Shown here: in pieces, positions 52,502 to 63,571 of the stretch
Position numbering within the stretch: the stretch's first letter is position 1
How the letters are laid out: each line of letters begins with the position of its first letter
NCBI GenBank assembly: GCA_963970005.1
Contig: CAXAMN010001336.1
Location: 1,081,773-1,145,772, forward strand
Length of the DNA stretch: 64,000 bases
Source: Durusdinium trenchii
Taxonomy: Eukaryota; Sar; Dinophyceae; Suessiales; Symbiodiniaceae
Direction: 5' to 3'
The notes under the pieces: generated by a model
Seen by the model: only the letters and a program-made list of their open reading frames with translations
Database searches by the model: none
What the model was told of the DNA's origin: nothing
Translations under genes and position numbers: made by a program

Positions 52502-52628
52502 GTGCGACTGGTGGCGAATATGACAATATGTTCGTCAATTTAAGAACCCGTTGTGTCATGCTGTTGTTGAAGCCATGATACGAGAAACAGGTTCCAGCGT
52601 TTGGTCAAAACACCGTCGCGCTCGTCAG

Positions 52629-52883
52629 GAGCACCTGCAGTTCTTTGTTTCTGCCCTCAAGACGGTGTGCATGCGCACCAGCGTGGAGAGCTTGCCATAT
52701 TTGATGACTGAAGATCGTGACTTGCCCGTATTTCGAAGGGCCATGGCTTACACGGCCTATGATGAAGCCTTGGTCCGGACGATGGCACGCAGCGCCCAGC
52801 TCTGGATCTTCCCAAAGCTCAAGCAGAACCAGGAGCTGCTGTGCATCGCCTTGGACATTGCAAAATCAGAGATGCTCGGTTTG
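52629..52883 (+). CDS. CLEC16A-like protein, exon 3
   Basis: Reads EHLQFFVSALKTVCMRTSVE, ESLPYLMTEDRDLPVFRRAM and DEALVRTMARSAQLWIF. It follows the FPL core 'xYxSFLKTLSLKL...FF......FxLYxEAIxFxxHPExMVRxAVRTxxLxVY' closely in spacing. 85 whole codons; GT donor. Confidence 0.7.
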
Positions 52884-53011
52884 GTAATCTGTGCTATGTT
52901 TGGTGTTGATTTTCAAAGGTTTGGTAATTATTTGCAGTACTGCAAGACGTGTGCAAAGCTCACGCTTGAGCTTCTGGCCCTTTGTTGCTATGAGCATTTC
53001 AGATTTTCAAG

Positions 53012-53077
53012 GTTGCCGATGCTCCTGTGCACCTTGTTGCGGAAGAACTGGCTCACGATGGCCCAAGCTTCACAGCG
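53012..53077 (+). CDS. CLEC16A-like protein, exon 4 (VADAPVHLVAEELAHDG)
   Basis: Acceptor is ttttcaag; in phase. The frame meets TGA at 53114, so a GC donor between 53055 and 53080 is assumed. Confidence 0.5.
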
Positions 53078-53307
53078 GCGCAGCGATTCCCTCTTCCGCG
53101 TTGGGGCGGAATGTGAAGAGGACCAAACTTCCACGAGATGTTGGGGCGAGTTTCGAGGAAGTTCGCAAGAAGTTTACGCTTTCTTTTAAAGGGGTCTCCA
53201 TTAGTCTCTATTGAACTTGGAGTTCAGCGCCGCCGGTTTGGTGTTCGAATTGCAGGGTCATCCGAGTCGACTTCGGGGCAATGGTCATCCATGTTGTTTT
53301 GTGTCAG

Positions 53308-53410
53308 GGCTACGCTTCGGGGCGGAAAGGCCCGCACGTCCAGGACGTCTGGGGCTTTCTTGGTGAACTACTTTCCTTGGAGCTACCAGAGATGGCCGAA
53401 TTGATCTCAG
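53308..53410 (+). CDS. CLEC16A-like protein, exon 5 (DVWGFLGELLSLELPEM)
   Basis: Acceptor is ttttgtgtcag. Reads GYASGRKGPHVQDVWGFLGE, fitting the helix after the FPL core. 3' limit approximate. Confidence 0.5.
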
Positions 53411-54012
53411 GGATGGTCGTCGGAAGTGTCATGGGCGACTTGAGCAATTTGACTTCAAGAAAAGCCGGCCCAAATGATTGGAGCCTGGGATTTCCGATGC
53501 TTGAAACAGAAATCAGCTTGTTGGGGTGAGGATTGCAGAACGTAGGACTTACGGCATGTTCAGTACCGGGGGTTTTCTTTCACCCGTGATGCATGAGCCT
53601 TGGGTCGCCGCACACATTTTCCAGTCCAGGAATGTAGAGGCCTCGGAGCCAATGATGGTTCTCCCATCTCCCAGTGCTTTCAGCCCATCCCCGAAGAGCA
53701 CTGCATCTACAGCATCCTCTTCACGGGAACCGACCTACATTCGCATGGCTACGTTTGCTGCTTCTGGACTGGCAGGTGCTGCACAGGCTGCCAACGTTGC
53801 AACTCCGCCAGTCTCGAGTGACTTCTCTATGGCTCTAGCACTGCGAACATTGGCCATTTACGCCAGGACCTTGCGCCAAATCGGTATTGGTTGCGCACTC
53901 ATGCCTCTCATTGAGCTTTTTGGACTTAGCACTTAGCATCAACTTTTTTCTATGCTGCAAGCAACTGATCAAATCCATATTGTCGTCGTGTGTCTTCCCG
54001 CTCTTTATTCAG
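53411..54012 (+). other. Region of unresolved exons
   Basis: All three + frames near 53600-53860 are open and GC-rich (for example PSPSAFSPSPKSTAST), but none could be tied to neighbours by phase. Confidence 0.3.
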
Positions 54013-54071
54013 TAGCTCATGATGTTATACAACTGGCTTGCAACACCGGAGATATGTCAGAGCAAGGAACG
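54013..54071 (+). CDS. Exon (AHDVIQLACNTGDMSEQGT), CLEC16A-like gene
   Basis: Acceptor is tttattcag; canonical gtgagt donor; in phase with 54161. Confidence 0.55.
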
Positions 54072-54160
54072 GTGAGTCTGAGGATGCATGCTATATCCTG
54101 CTCCAGTGTTTGTCTTTGTTTTGGTTTGGTCACATGTCATGTCATATCCCATGCTTGCAG

Positions 54161-54236
54161 GGGCTAGCAAAACTGAGGCTCCTCCTTTTACCATCCGTGC
54201 CTTCGAAAATGATCGACGCAATGGAACAGCTTGCTG
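54161..54236 (+). CDS. Exon (GLAKLRLLLLPSVPSKMIDA), CLEC16A-like gene
   Basis: Acceptor is gcttgcag; GT donor leaves one base that pairs with 54809 to give MEQLA-G-TIAFAEDF. Confidence 0.55.
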
Positions 54237-54808
54237 GTGGCTGTGTCACTGAGGCATGGTTGGAAAGGTGGAACGCAGGAATGTTTCAACACTCGTGAGA
54301 CTTAGAAGTGCCTGACAACTCTGAACGGAACATGGGTTGAATATGGTACAATCTGAATGCACTTCAGGTATCCTTACTTATCACACTACTATGACACCAT
54401 AGCCAATAGCCTTCTGATTTGGAGATCGAGGGCAGCTACATGGTCAACACAATTGTTATATATATATATATTAATTGTTATTGTAGGTCTGTGTATTTTT
54501 GTGTGTGCATGATATGTTCCTGTTCAATCAAGAGGTCCCTGGGTTCGTAGCATCAGGTTTGCACATCTGCAAGGTTTCGAGTACCCTTACATTTGAGTAT
54601 ATACACGTCTTTGCCCAAGACTTGTCACAAGAAGTGATCACAAGCAACCTGTCATTAATAAACACCTGGCGATGTGGAACCTGAGAAAACACAAAAAGGA
54701 CTCGGTTTTTGGGTGCATCAAATGAAGTTCAACGAAAGGTGTCACTCCTTGGTTTGCCTGGTACACCGACCCACCCGCCCACGTCTTCCCCGAACGCGCC
54801 GCAGGAAG

Positions 54809-54955
54809 GTACCATCGCATTCGCGGAGGATTTTGCGGCTCGGGCCATGGAGGATTGGGCTTTGAAACCACGAATCGACGATGAGCTCTCCGAGGAGGAG
54901 AAGAAGGTTCTTCTAGAGCAAGCCAAGAAGCGCCGCGATGAGCACCGAGCCAGCA
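54809..54955 (+). CDS. Exon (TIAFAEDFAARAMEDWALKP), CLEC16A-like gene
   Basis: Reads on to ELSEEEKKVLLEQAKKRRDE, a charged helix. 3' limit approximate. Confidence 0.6.
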
Positions 54956-55126
54956 AGTGCATGTCTTTCACGTTTTCGCGTGCTGCACGGTGCGGTGCAA
55001 GAGCTGCAAGGGCTTGTAACGCCCTTGACATCCTGCCAGTGCATGCTTTGAACACCTATCCTGTAGAGACCAGTAGTTGAGGTCTAAGTGTTCCTTGTGT
55101 GAGTATGCCACCGTGTCAACGCCAAG

Positions 55127-55247
55127 TGCGTAGCGTGCACAAGGTATTGGCAGAAGGAGTTGCGGACTGCAGCTGCGATGACAGGGCACAACATGGTGCC
55201 CAATCCCTTTCGGGAGGCCTTCCTGGCCATGCTGGATATCACAGCTG
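55127..55247 (+). CDS. Exon (CVACTRYWQKELRTAAAMTG)
   Basis: Reads on to NPFREAFLAMLDITA before a GT donor. Left splice site not canonical as drawn. Confidence 0.45.
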
Positions 55248-55446
55248 GTGTGTCAGATTCGCTCACGTTCAGTCGCCTGGCAAATTTTGAGGTCAACAAC
55301 TGATAACTATATATGCAGTAAAAAATCATTAAAATACAGTTGAATGAAACAATTTTTTAAAACTCAATGAGCATCAATTAACAATTAGTCGTCTTCGGTG
55401 TCCCTGAGAGTGGTCAGGAGCCAACTGCAATATGAATTCTGTTCAG

Positions 55447-55560
55447 TCTGTGGACGGAAAGACGGCGGCCACCTTCGTGATGTCAGAGCTGAAGCTCATG
55501 TCACATGGATCAAACATCGGATCCCATCGTGTCGTTTTCACCCCGAACTTTCTTCAAACT
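55447..55560 (+). CDS. Possible exon, two open frames
   Basis: Acceptor is ctgttcag. One frame reads SVDGKTAATFVMSELKLMSH; the frame favoured by phase reads GRKDGGHLRDVRAEAHVTW. The choice is unresolved. Confidence 0.3.
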
Positions 55561-55781
55561 GAATGATGTTGAATGGGACCATGGCCGTGATTCTGTTTCG
55601 TTTGTGAAGTGGTGCTTGGAGTGCTTGGGGAATTGCAGAGGCTCTATCCCCATATGCCTCCCACAAAGTACCCACAAAGTTTGTGCAGGGTTTAGGGCAT
55701 TAGGGTCCGGTTGTTGCATTATGTTGCATCATTTCCGGTTTAGGTCACCCATCCGTTCTGCATGAGGGATTCGTTTTGCAG

Positions 55782-55905
55782 GTATCCACAGCTTCTGGAG
55801 GATGCGAAGCTCCTGGTGCACGAGGTGCCGGTCATCATCGAAGATCCGAAGGACTCGGCTCCAACAAGCTTCGCCAGCTTCGCCGAAGGACTCACCTGGT
55901 TTTTT
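55782..55905 (+). CDS. Possible exon (YPQLLEDAKLLVHEVPVIIE)
   Basis: Acceptor is cgttttgcag. Continues FASFAEGLTWFFQAL to a stop at 55918 unless spliced. Confidence 0.45.
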
Positions 55906-56561
55906 CAGGCCCTTTGACGCCGAACTCGGCGTTCCAGGGTCCCAAACCAAAAGGGGTGTTAGGTCTATGTTCTTTCTTCCAGGGGGTCTTTGGCTGTCTC
56001 CCTATTTTCATACACAGCTTGATTCAAGTGTTGAACATGTTTAAATGTGTTTCTTAAACCAATTTAAGCAACGGTTATGTGAAATGCTGAATTTCAATCC
56101 TTTCCTTGTCTTTCTCCGTTTCTAAGAATCTGACAAGTTCTGGTTGGTTCTTTTCCGGTTCTTCGTTTCCGTTATTCTTTGCGGAGTCATGTTGAGTCCC
56201 TGAGGTGGGAGGTAATGGCTGCACCTTCACATCGTTGTGAGGGGCACATGTGGCCCGTCCCAAAGTTGGACCTGCGGTGTTGGCCACAGCCGGGCAGGCG
56301 GGTACAACGTGTTGACACAGCTGCTAAACTTTCAATTGACATGATTCACTGGTCATCGGTACGTTCTGAATGGTGTAGCCATGTGTAGCCACTATACATG
56401 ATGTATTCGCCTCCAGCCGATGCCGTAGCCGTGCGAAATGACCCTGACAGAGCCTTATTGAAAAAAGGCGCGCTGTTGGTAGGGAAATTGGACACAAACA
56501 ATTACATGCTCATGAGACGTCAAGAGTGGGCTGACCACTTAACGAAGAGTATTTGATTCAG

Positions 56562-56665
56562 GTTCTCTTCTTTTGTCAACCCAAGAATGATGAGACACAG
56601 GCTGCCGAGGACATCGACTGGAACGATACTTTTTCCGAGGATTCCTTGGAACATCCTGGAACAGG
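56562..56665 (+). CDS. Possible exon (QAAEDIDWNDTFSEDSLEHP)
   Basis: Acceptor is tgattcag; GT donor. Acidic; whole-codon start. Confidence 0.45.
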
Positions 56666-56892
56666 GTCAATGTACGTCATCGTGAGCTTCATGCATATAC
56701 TTTCTCATGTTTGGGGCCGCTTGGAGCGGTATTGTAAGGTTGTAATGCCGCATATGCCTATTAAATGAGTGGTTGGAATCCTACGCTCGCGGACACGCTT
56801 TGCCACGTCGCTCTGGAATCCTACAAAAACCTGTCAACACCTTCTTTACAGGGCACTGCTCTGCTGCTCCGTTGCTCCGCCTGCCGTTTCAG

Positions 56893-56949
56893 GCGGAACA
56901 AGTTCGCTTTTTGGCAGACCAGCTTCAGCAGTGTTGGCCCCAGCTTTAG
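56893..56949 (+). CDS. Possible short exon (AEQVRFLADQLQQCWPQL, stop)
   Basis: Acceptor is ccgtttcag; 18 codons then TAG. May be a terminal exon of the CLEC16A-like gene or chance. Confidence 0.3.
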   Translation, partial: AEQVRFLADQLQQCWPQL

Positions 56950-57926
56950 AGTCGTCAGATTCTGTCTTGTGGTCTCCAAGCTGGAGGAAGGACTTCCAAT
57001 TCATTTGCGACTGTATTAAGTTAAGGTTGTTTTTCTTAATTACATGACACCTGCAGGCTACAAGAAGAACACATATTATAGAACATCATAGAACTCTGGA
57101 AGACTGTGTTCCTCTATGTAAAAATACACGTTCTCTCAGAGAACATGCGCTAGTCCGTCGAGTGTGTCCATTTCTGTTTACTTCGAACTCTTGACTCGAC
57201 TGCGAAGCCACTCGCTAAGCCCCGGTCAGAGATGCACCAACAAAACTATGGATCACCTGCCCGAAAAAACCTTTTTGGGAGTGGGCTTCCCATGGTATCC
57301 GCACCCAAAAAACATAAAGAAAGTGGTGAAAGACCCGGTTCACTCGGTTCACCTTTCGTTCCCCCCAAAATCCATTCGCGGCCTCTGGGAGTTTCAGATC
57401 AGGAAGTGCCCACGTCTCTGCGGCCTTCTGGGGCCCGAGGTATTTGACGCGGCCTTGCTTGGAGGACCACGGTGACGAGGCAGCGGCATTGGAGCTTGAG
57501 AACGGTGAAGAGCGCCAATCTTCTCAGAATCTTGGACGTTGGAGAAGGCGTGTGAAACAGCTGCTGTGTTTCAGCAGCTGTGTTTGGGCCGCTGTGTTTC
57601 AGGTGTTCAGCTGCGATTCCAACTTTCCCTGTCAGAATGGTTAGGAGAAGCACCTCCGAAGGCCAAGGGAAGGTGAACGTTTGGGACAATTGCTGAAAGT
57701 AGTTGGGACAGTATCACAGCAAGAATTGGAGTGTGTTGGGAAGATTGGGAAGGGACATTGATGTTAAGGATCCAAGATCAAGATCATCTCTCTGGCAAAG
57801 TTCTTGGAGATTTGCCGCCGACAGACCTTCAGCACCACTACGCTGGATCTGCCAGGTGTACCTCTTTCACAGTGCCAGAAATGGCTTCTGAACATGCACG
57901 AGTTCGCTGGTCCACCCTTCCACTAG

Positions 57927-58024
57927 CGTGCGAGCGGCTGGAGGATTTGAACACAGAGGAGGGTTGTGCCAATGCCTGTGGAGCGATCTTATCCAAAATG
58001 ATGCTGCCGCATCTCGACCGACAG
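57927..58024 (+). CDS. Exon (CERLEDLNTEEGCANACGAI)
   Basis: Acceptor is cactag; GT donor. Continues LSKMMLPHLDRQ and joins in phase to LWVTLQDGRVRL. Confidence 0.55.
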
Positions 58025-58243
58025 GTCATGCCATCATGTGCAAGTGGCCGTGGTCGTTTGGAGCGGTCGGAGGTTGGGTCAAAGTGCCGCCCATTGGCGT
58101 TTTTTGTTTGCCGGTGGGTAGGATGGCCGGTTGGGCATCCTAGAAGAGATTTGGATGAGCTTGTAGACGGATTGAACAGGTCAAACACCACGTTCGCCCG
58201 ACCAGTCTGGTAGGCTCAACCGGTCGGACTGGTGCCGCCACAG

Positions 58244-58320
58244 CTGTGGGTCACCCTTCAGGATGGACGGGTCCGACTCGGATCGAAGCCGATCAAACTT
58301 CGACTTCTGCGGCGTTCAGA
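58244..58320 (+). CDS. Exon (LWVTLQDGRVRLGSKPIKLR)
   Basis: Acceptor is gccacag; GT donor. Beta-rich, PH-like in look; not assigned to a family. Confidence 0.5.
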
Positions 58321-58996
58321 GTGACAGCGATCATCAACATGTCTTTAATCATTGCTGTCATTGCTTGCTATGTATTATATATACATTGCTTAAGTTCTTT
58401 GATGCTTGGGCTTGTGTCTTTGCTTTTTCTTTTTATTTCAGCTATTCCTTGTTCACGCAAGCCCTACCCCCCGGCTCCTTCCGAAGAAAAACGATTCCAA
58501 GGTCCACCGACTCCACGGACGATGCCATCTTCTGGCCGCCAGGCCGAAGACGTGGCACCGAACACGTGAGGATGAAGGGTGTTGCGACGGGTGTTGCTAC
58601 AGAGATAGGGGGTAGGGGGTACTGGTACAGAGGTCAAGACGTGATCTGATAGAGAACCAAATGAATTAGTGGGGAATCACTGAATCATGAATATAGATGA
58701 ATATAGAGATTTGATGAGATTTGTGGAGGGAGAGTTGCGGTGTTTTGCTTGGTGGCTTAGTCAAGCTGAAATGGTGGGCTCATATTTTTTCAATAGAAGT
58801 GGTTGAGAATGAGAAGTCCCAACAGAACATGTATATAATTGTATATAGCTCCCAAGAGCTGACTTTGCATGTCCTATTTGTAGTCCTATTTGTTTTGAAG
58901 ATTGTGTCGGATCTATTTTGACATACTTCATTTCTGGTGGGAGTGACCCCAACTCAATGGCCTTTCCTTTTGCTTCCCTTCGGCCCTTCCTCCAAG

Positions 58997-59133
58997 CGCC
59001 CGGAGGCCGACGCGAAGACGACGTCCCTCGCATGCCGAAGCCGCTGGAGATCGCCGAGTTCTTGACCGAGACGTGGAGCGACTTGAGTTCGACCGAGGTG
59101 GAGCAACTTGGTGGCTCCAGCTTCCAACAGCTG
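58997..59133 (+). CDS. Exon (PLEIAEFLTETWSDLSSTEV)
   Basis: Acceptor is cctccaag; GT donor; frame chosen by phase with 59591. Continues EQLGGSSFQQL. Confidence 0.6.
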
Positions 59134-59590
59134 GTGGTGCCCTGGTGGAAGTGGTGGAGGAGCTGGTGGAGCCGGTGGCACCGTGATCATGGTAGATCAT
59201 GGTGGATTTACTCGTTCTTTGAGGGTCTAGAATAGTCTAAGAGGACAAGTGTGGTGGGAGGATTGGCATCACAGTGAATGAGCCGTCGTTCCTTTTCTGC
59301 TTAGGTTTACCTCCTGGTCTACTTGGAGCGCATCTCATTCTCGACCCCGCCATTGCATTTGACCTCGAGAAACTGGGAGCGCTTGGTTTTCACCCTGATG
59401 CTTGTCGCGGCCAAGGTGGCTTCTCACTTGTTGACATAGTTGTGTTTTACGGTGCTCCCTGCATTTTTGGAAGCTAAATGAAGCCAATATAGCTAAGATT
59501 CCTTTTTGTTTCAAGCCTATTCACTATCAGAGGGTCCTTTGATCCATCTCTTGGCTTCCTTTCCATCGCTTTCCATCTTTCCGCTGTCAG

Positions 59591-59773
59591 GAGCACCTGC
59601 ACCTGCAAGTGGAGCCCGATTTGTATTCGAAACAGGAGCTTCACGGCTTCATTGGTCTCTTGCTCCAGCATCTGAGCTACACCGCCATCTCCCGGCCGGA
59701 TGCCGCCCATGCGCGCGAGCTGCTGGAACACCCGGAGCTTGCGAGCGCGTCGCGCGGGGAAGGCGAGCTGCCG
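59591..59773 (+). CDS. Exon (EHLHLQVEPDLYSKQELHGF)
   Basis: Acceptor is gctgtcag; GT donor; 61 whole codons. Helical: IGLLLQHLSYTAISRPDAAH, ARELLEHPELASA. Confidence 0.7.
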
Positions 59774-60202
59774 GTGGAGAAAGACGCGGATGGAATGAGG
59801 GATGGGATGGGATTCCGGGATGAGGGATGGGATAGACAAATTTCATTCGGACAGCTGGGGTATGACCTCCCCAATTGTCGCGGCCATTGTCTATAGTTGA
59901 AGCGATTGCAATGCATGATCTTGTAGCTACCGCTACCGCAGTTGCACAAGTCTTCCGAGATGACTCACTTTCGGCTTCTTTCATCTACTGGTGATACCGG
60001 TAGTCCTTCAATTGTTGAAATCTCGTATAGGTCCAGGTCCAGGTCCTGTTTCCTATACCTCCTGTGTGATGTGGTCTTTCCGAATTTCCTGTGGACTCTG
60101 ATGTGCCATTCGCAGTGTGGTGCCACTTGTCACCGAGCTGTAGCTTGTCTCGCTTCGGCTACAGCGCTGTAGCTGGCTTCGGCCCGTGGGCAGCGACTGC
60201 AG

Positions 60203-60245
60203 AGTGCGGAGCCTCCGTGCCTGCCGGAGGACGGTGCGGTCCAAG
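60203..60245 (+). CDS. Exon (SAEPPCLPEDGAVQ)
   Basis: Acceptor is actgcag; canonical gtgaga donor; phase agrees on both sides. Confidence 0.55.
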
Positions 60246-60330
60246 GTGAGAGAGAGGCGAAGTCGATGGCTAGATGGACTTGGAGTAACCATCCATTTTA
60301 GCAGGTGAAGAGTGAGAAGAGTGAAGCCAG

Positions 60331-60794
60331 CATGTTGGACATCCTTTGGGAACTCCGAAGCCAGGACCTTTGGTTGGCCGAACTCGCCCATCATGCTCAC
60401 CTCCATGCCAATGACTTCGCCAATGACCTCAATTCCCATCGCCCTCGCTCGACCGTGTCCCACGGTCTCATCGGTGCCGTCGGTGCCGTCGGTGCCCTGT
60501 CCGGTCTCTGTGCCCATGACCATCCCCAGCTTCGAGCCACTCCGGCTCCCCATCAGCGTGGCCGCGCCGCTGCGAGCGCCAGCGCCGCCAGCGCCAGCGG
60601 CGCCAGCAGCACCGGCGCCGGGCCCTCTGGTACGGTCGCCGGTGGGGACGGCGGCGCTGAAGAACTTTGCAACGGTGCCTGTCAGCTGGGCTCCAGTGGA
60701 GTGGGAGACTCAGCTTTGCAAGGCAGAAGGGGTTGCTACAGGTCAAAAGCATGGAGGAAAAAGCGAGCGCTTTGGCACCCCGTTCAAGGGATAG
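60331..60794 (+). CDS. Terminal exon, Pro/Ala/Ser-rich C-terminus
   Basis: Acceptor is gaagccag; the split alanine continues from 60245. Reads WTSFGNSEARTFGWPNSPIM, then a Pro/Val/Ser tract (VSSVPSVPSVPCPVSVPM) and an Ala/Pro tract, ending WETQLCKAEGVATGQKHGGK ... FKG at TAG 60792-60794. Disordered tail. It closes the chain begun at 57927 or the CLEC16A-like gene. The +1 frame is also open because of GC-rich codons; phase decides. Confidence 0.6.
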
Positions 60795-61655
60795 CTGAAG
60801 TGACCTGTCTTCGAAGACATGACGCTGAAGTCAGGCTGTGGGTCCATGGCACCCACAGACCGGTTGACCCTTGTAGGTTGACCATGTTAGATTTGGGTAG
60901 TCGATTCTCATCTAGGTGGGAACCTAGACCGAGGAGATCCACGACCGAGGAGATCCATGATCCCGATCCACGATCCACGCTGCGTGCATTTGAACCCGGG
61001 TGACCCAGTTCGGTCGATCCCGCCGAGTTCGGTCTATCAGGTGCTCAGACCCACGCATGCTGCGCCGCCCAGAAGCCTCTCCCCACACGGTGCATGCGCC
61101 TGGGCGATACAGACCTGGGAGGCTCGCTGTGAGCCCTCTGAACCAGTGAATATCGTGAATTGGTCGAAAACCAGGGTCAGAGCTTTTCAGGTGGACAGAG
61201 CATATGTTGATCGTACTTTAACCAAAGAGGTGTATGAGCCACCTGTGTGGCTCGACATTGACTTCTAGACTCCATCACCTGGGGCGCAAAGAGCATGCTC
61301 ATCCGGCCAGAAGGCCGAAGGGCCACCTTTGCAGGCCTACCACTTTGCTATTCTGCCAGTATGCCGAATTGAACTCAGTTCTGTTTCAACAACTTCGAAG
61401 CCAGTTTGCCAGTGAAGTCAAAGGAACTGGTGAAACGACATGGTGTTGAAGCTTCACCCATCTTCAGTTCTTGGCGCTTCGCACCGAGCCACACCGAGGG
61501 GCCGTGGCCCGATGCCTGGAACTTGATCCCCCGCGCCTCGGTGACTGGGGGAAGCGGGCTGAACCGAGGGAGGGGTGAAAGGGTGAACTACTTCGGCTTT
61601 GCAGGAATTTCTTCAATGTTTGCAGTGACATGTACACCAACCTCCAATTGGAGGC
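60795..61655 (+). other. Intergenic or unresolved stretch
   Basis: A weak frame at 61041-61264 (LRPTHAAPPRSLSPHGACAW) has an acceptor (tctatcag) but no partner. Nothing firm. Confidence 0.3.
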
Positions 61656-61766
61656 ATGGACACGGAAGATCTCTTCGGCCCCCTGCCAGGAATCCAGGGG
61701 CTTGAAGCCCGAATAGTGAGGTTCTCGTGGACGAAGAATGCGCAGCCGCAGATGACCCGGACCTAG
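61656..61766 (+). CDS. Possible first exon (MDTEDLFGPLPGIQGLEARI)
   Basis: ATG-initiated frame reading on to VRFSWTKNAQPQMTRT before TAG; would need a donor before the stop. Possibly the start of the gene that runs off the right edge. Confidence 0.3.
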   Translation: MDTEDLFGPLPGIQGLEARIVRFSWTKNAQPQMTRT

Positions 61767-61973
61767 GCTCTAGGCACACCATGGAGGGAGTGCGGGCTTT
61801 CGATCATGTTGGCCCTCCAAAAATTCACCATCTGAACACCAGAGCCCCCCCAATGGGGTGTTACTTGTTAGCTTTAGTAGCCCCAAAAAGAGGTGATTCG
61901 GGGTGTCCATGAACCACCCGGTATCTGTCCAATCTCCTGGGATTCAGCTTCTGCCACTCTGCTGTTCTTTCAG

Positions 61974-62073
61974 GCCGGGATGCAGCGATGAGGGCCTCAC
62001 AACCGGGGAAGAGTGCTCCAGAGAAGGTGCAGCGGAACCGCGGAAGGTGTACCTTTTTGCCCGTGAGAACGAG
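61974..62073 (+). CDS. Exon (EPRKVYLFARENE)
   Basis: Acceptor is gttctttcag; GT donor. Reads PGCSDEGLTTGEECSREGAA then EPRKVYLFARENE, whole codons at the end, in phase with 62171. Confidence 0.55.
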
Positions 62074-62170
62074 GTAGAGGACCGCAGAATCGAAAACATA
62101 TGAGTGACATGCGTCTGTGCTCACGGAGTTGTTTGATTGCTCGATATTGGGTTTGTGCGTGTGTTTGCAG

Positions 62171-62300
62171 AGACTGCGTGCTGCAGCCAGGGTACAGTAC
62201 TTCAAGGTGTTTCCTCCCAAAGACTTTCTTGCCCTATCTCGATCAAAAGGCTACTGTGCGCTATCGAAGCAAAGCAGATCTTGCACAGCATGTAGCAAAG
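62171..62300 (+). CDS. Exon (RLRAAARVQYFKVFPPKDFL)
   Basis: Acceptor is gtttgcag; GT donor. Continues ALSRSKGYCALSKQSRSCTA. Another frame (ADLAQHVAKVLMWLIG) is open but not favoured by phase. Confidence 0.45.
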
Positions 62301-62698
62301 GTTCTGATGTGGTTGATTGGCAGTGCATCCTACGACACTAAGTGGGATGCCCCTGCTGATAGAGTTACAGCAACTATGGCAGACCATGAGGGTGTTTCTT
62401 CAGGTTACAGATTGGTGCAGTGTAGCTTGTTGTGGGGTGCAGGTTGGTGCAGAGTTCATCAGTAGCTGTATTTCATTTTTCCCCCATGCAGCTGTCTTGG
62501 ATTCCGAACTATTCGGACTCCAGCCTTTACGGTACTTGCTCACCACTAGTCGTAGGTCCTAGCGTCCTAGCCAGTCGTTGGTGCTTCCATCTATTTCAAA
62601 CCATCCTTTTTGCCAGTCGTTGCTGTCGTCACGTCTTCCCTGTCGGGGCGGCGCTTCACCTGGCCGCCCCGATGCCGCCTCGCCACCTGGCCAGTCAG

Positions 62699-62874
62699 GT
62701 GTTGATTTGGCGTTGCCGCCACCCTCATGGCCTCTTCTCGATGTTCTCCTTGGCCTTGGGCCATGCGGACACGTGCGAGAGACAGGGCCTTGGGCTCATC
62801 GTGGACTGGCGGGGTGCCCTGTGGACAGGCCGAAACGGCCGAGTAGCGGAAGACGCGTTCTTCGGGGTCGGTTG
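62699..62874 (+). CDS. NodZ/GT23-like glycosyltransferase, exon with LGLIVDWRG
   Basis: Acceptor is ggccagtcag; GT donor. Reads VLIWRCRHPHGLFSMFSLAL then ERQGLGLIVDWRGALWTG. A small-residue-rich helix followed by (L/V)-x-V-D-W-R-G is characteristic of the N-terminal nucleotide-sugar-binding region of NodZ and alpha-1,6-fucosyltransferase-like enzymes (GT23). The split cysteine codon is completed at 63572. Confidence 0.55.
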
Positions 62875-63571
62875 GTGACCCTGAGGCAGTAGAGTCAGTT
62901 GGTAGCACAGAATGTCTTTGGTCACAGAAAAATGAGGACTTCCTCACGAAGCCATTGGTAAGTGGACTCAGATGAACATAAGATATTTACAACTATGGAG
63001 TCAATACGGGGTGAGCTGTTCTTTTTTTCAGACACACCCAAACAGCGTTTGTCCGAACTGCGGAGAGATGGAATTCACACCGTTCAGCATGAACATCTTG
63101 CTGCATTCGGCCGTTTTGGGTCCGACTGGGCGATTTGCTCACCGAACGCAGGGAAAGCTGTCCTTGCGGGGTTGAAGACCTAAACAAGACAAGCAAGGAC
63201 CTCAAGGACTCGGTCGGCCAAAAGAACGCTTCGGCATTAGTGGTTTGAACGACCGAAGAAGCCCTCCTTGAGTTTGCTAACATAGCTGGCAGATGCTGGC
63301 AGTGCACAAGACAAGGTTAGTCTGAGGAATCCTTAAGCCGTGACCCTGCTTGGTCTCGCTGCGACTTCCGTTCGACTGCCGACTTCCGTTCTTCACGATG
63401 ATACACTCAGGTGATCAAGAAACGTCAAAAGCACAAAGTAAGCACCTAACGTCAAGCACATACTCCTTTGACCGACCTTCCCCCAAATCCTCCAACCCCG
63501 GCTGGACCGATCGAATGAAGTTCGCACCGACTCACGGTCGCCCCACATTCCGTCCGTCCGAGGTCCTCCAG

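Noticed and set aside
56385..56400. gtagccatgtgtagccac as a spliced-leader relict
   Set aside because: Only the gtagcca part matches the leader; the diagnostic ttggctcaag end is missing.
60053..60752. Minus-strand frames of 166 and 94 codons
   Set aside because: Antisense to the well-phased terminal exon at 60331-60794; open because of GC-rich codons.
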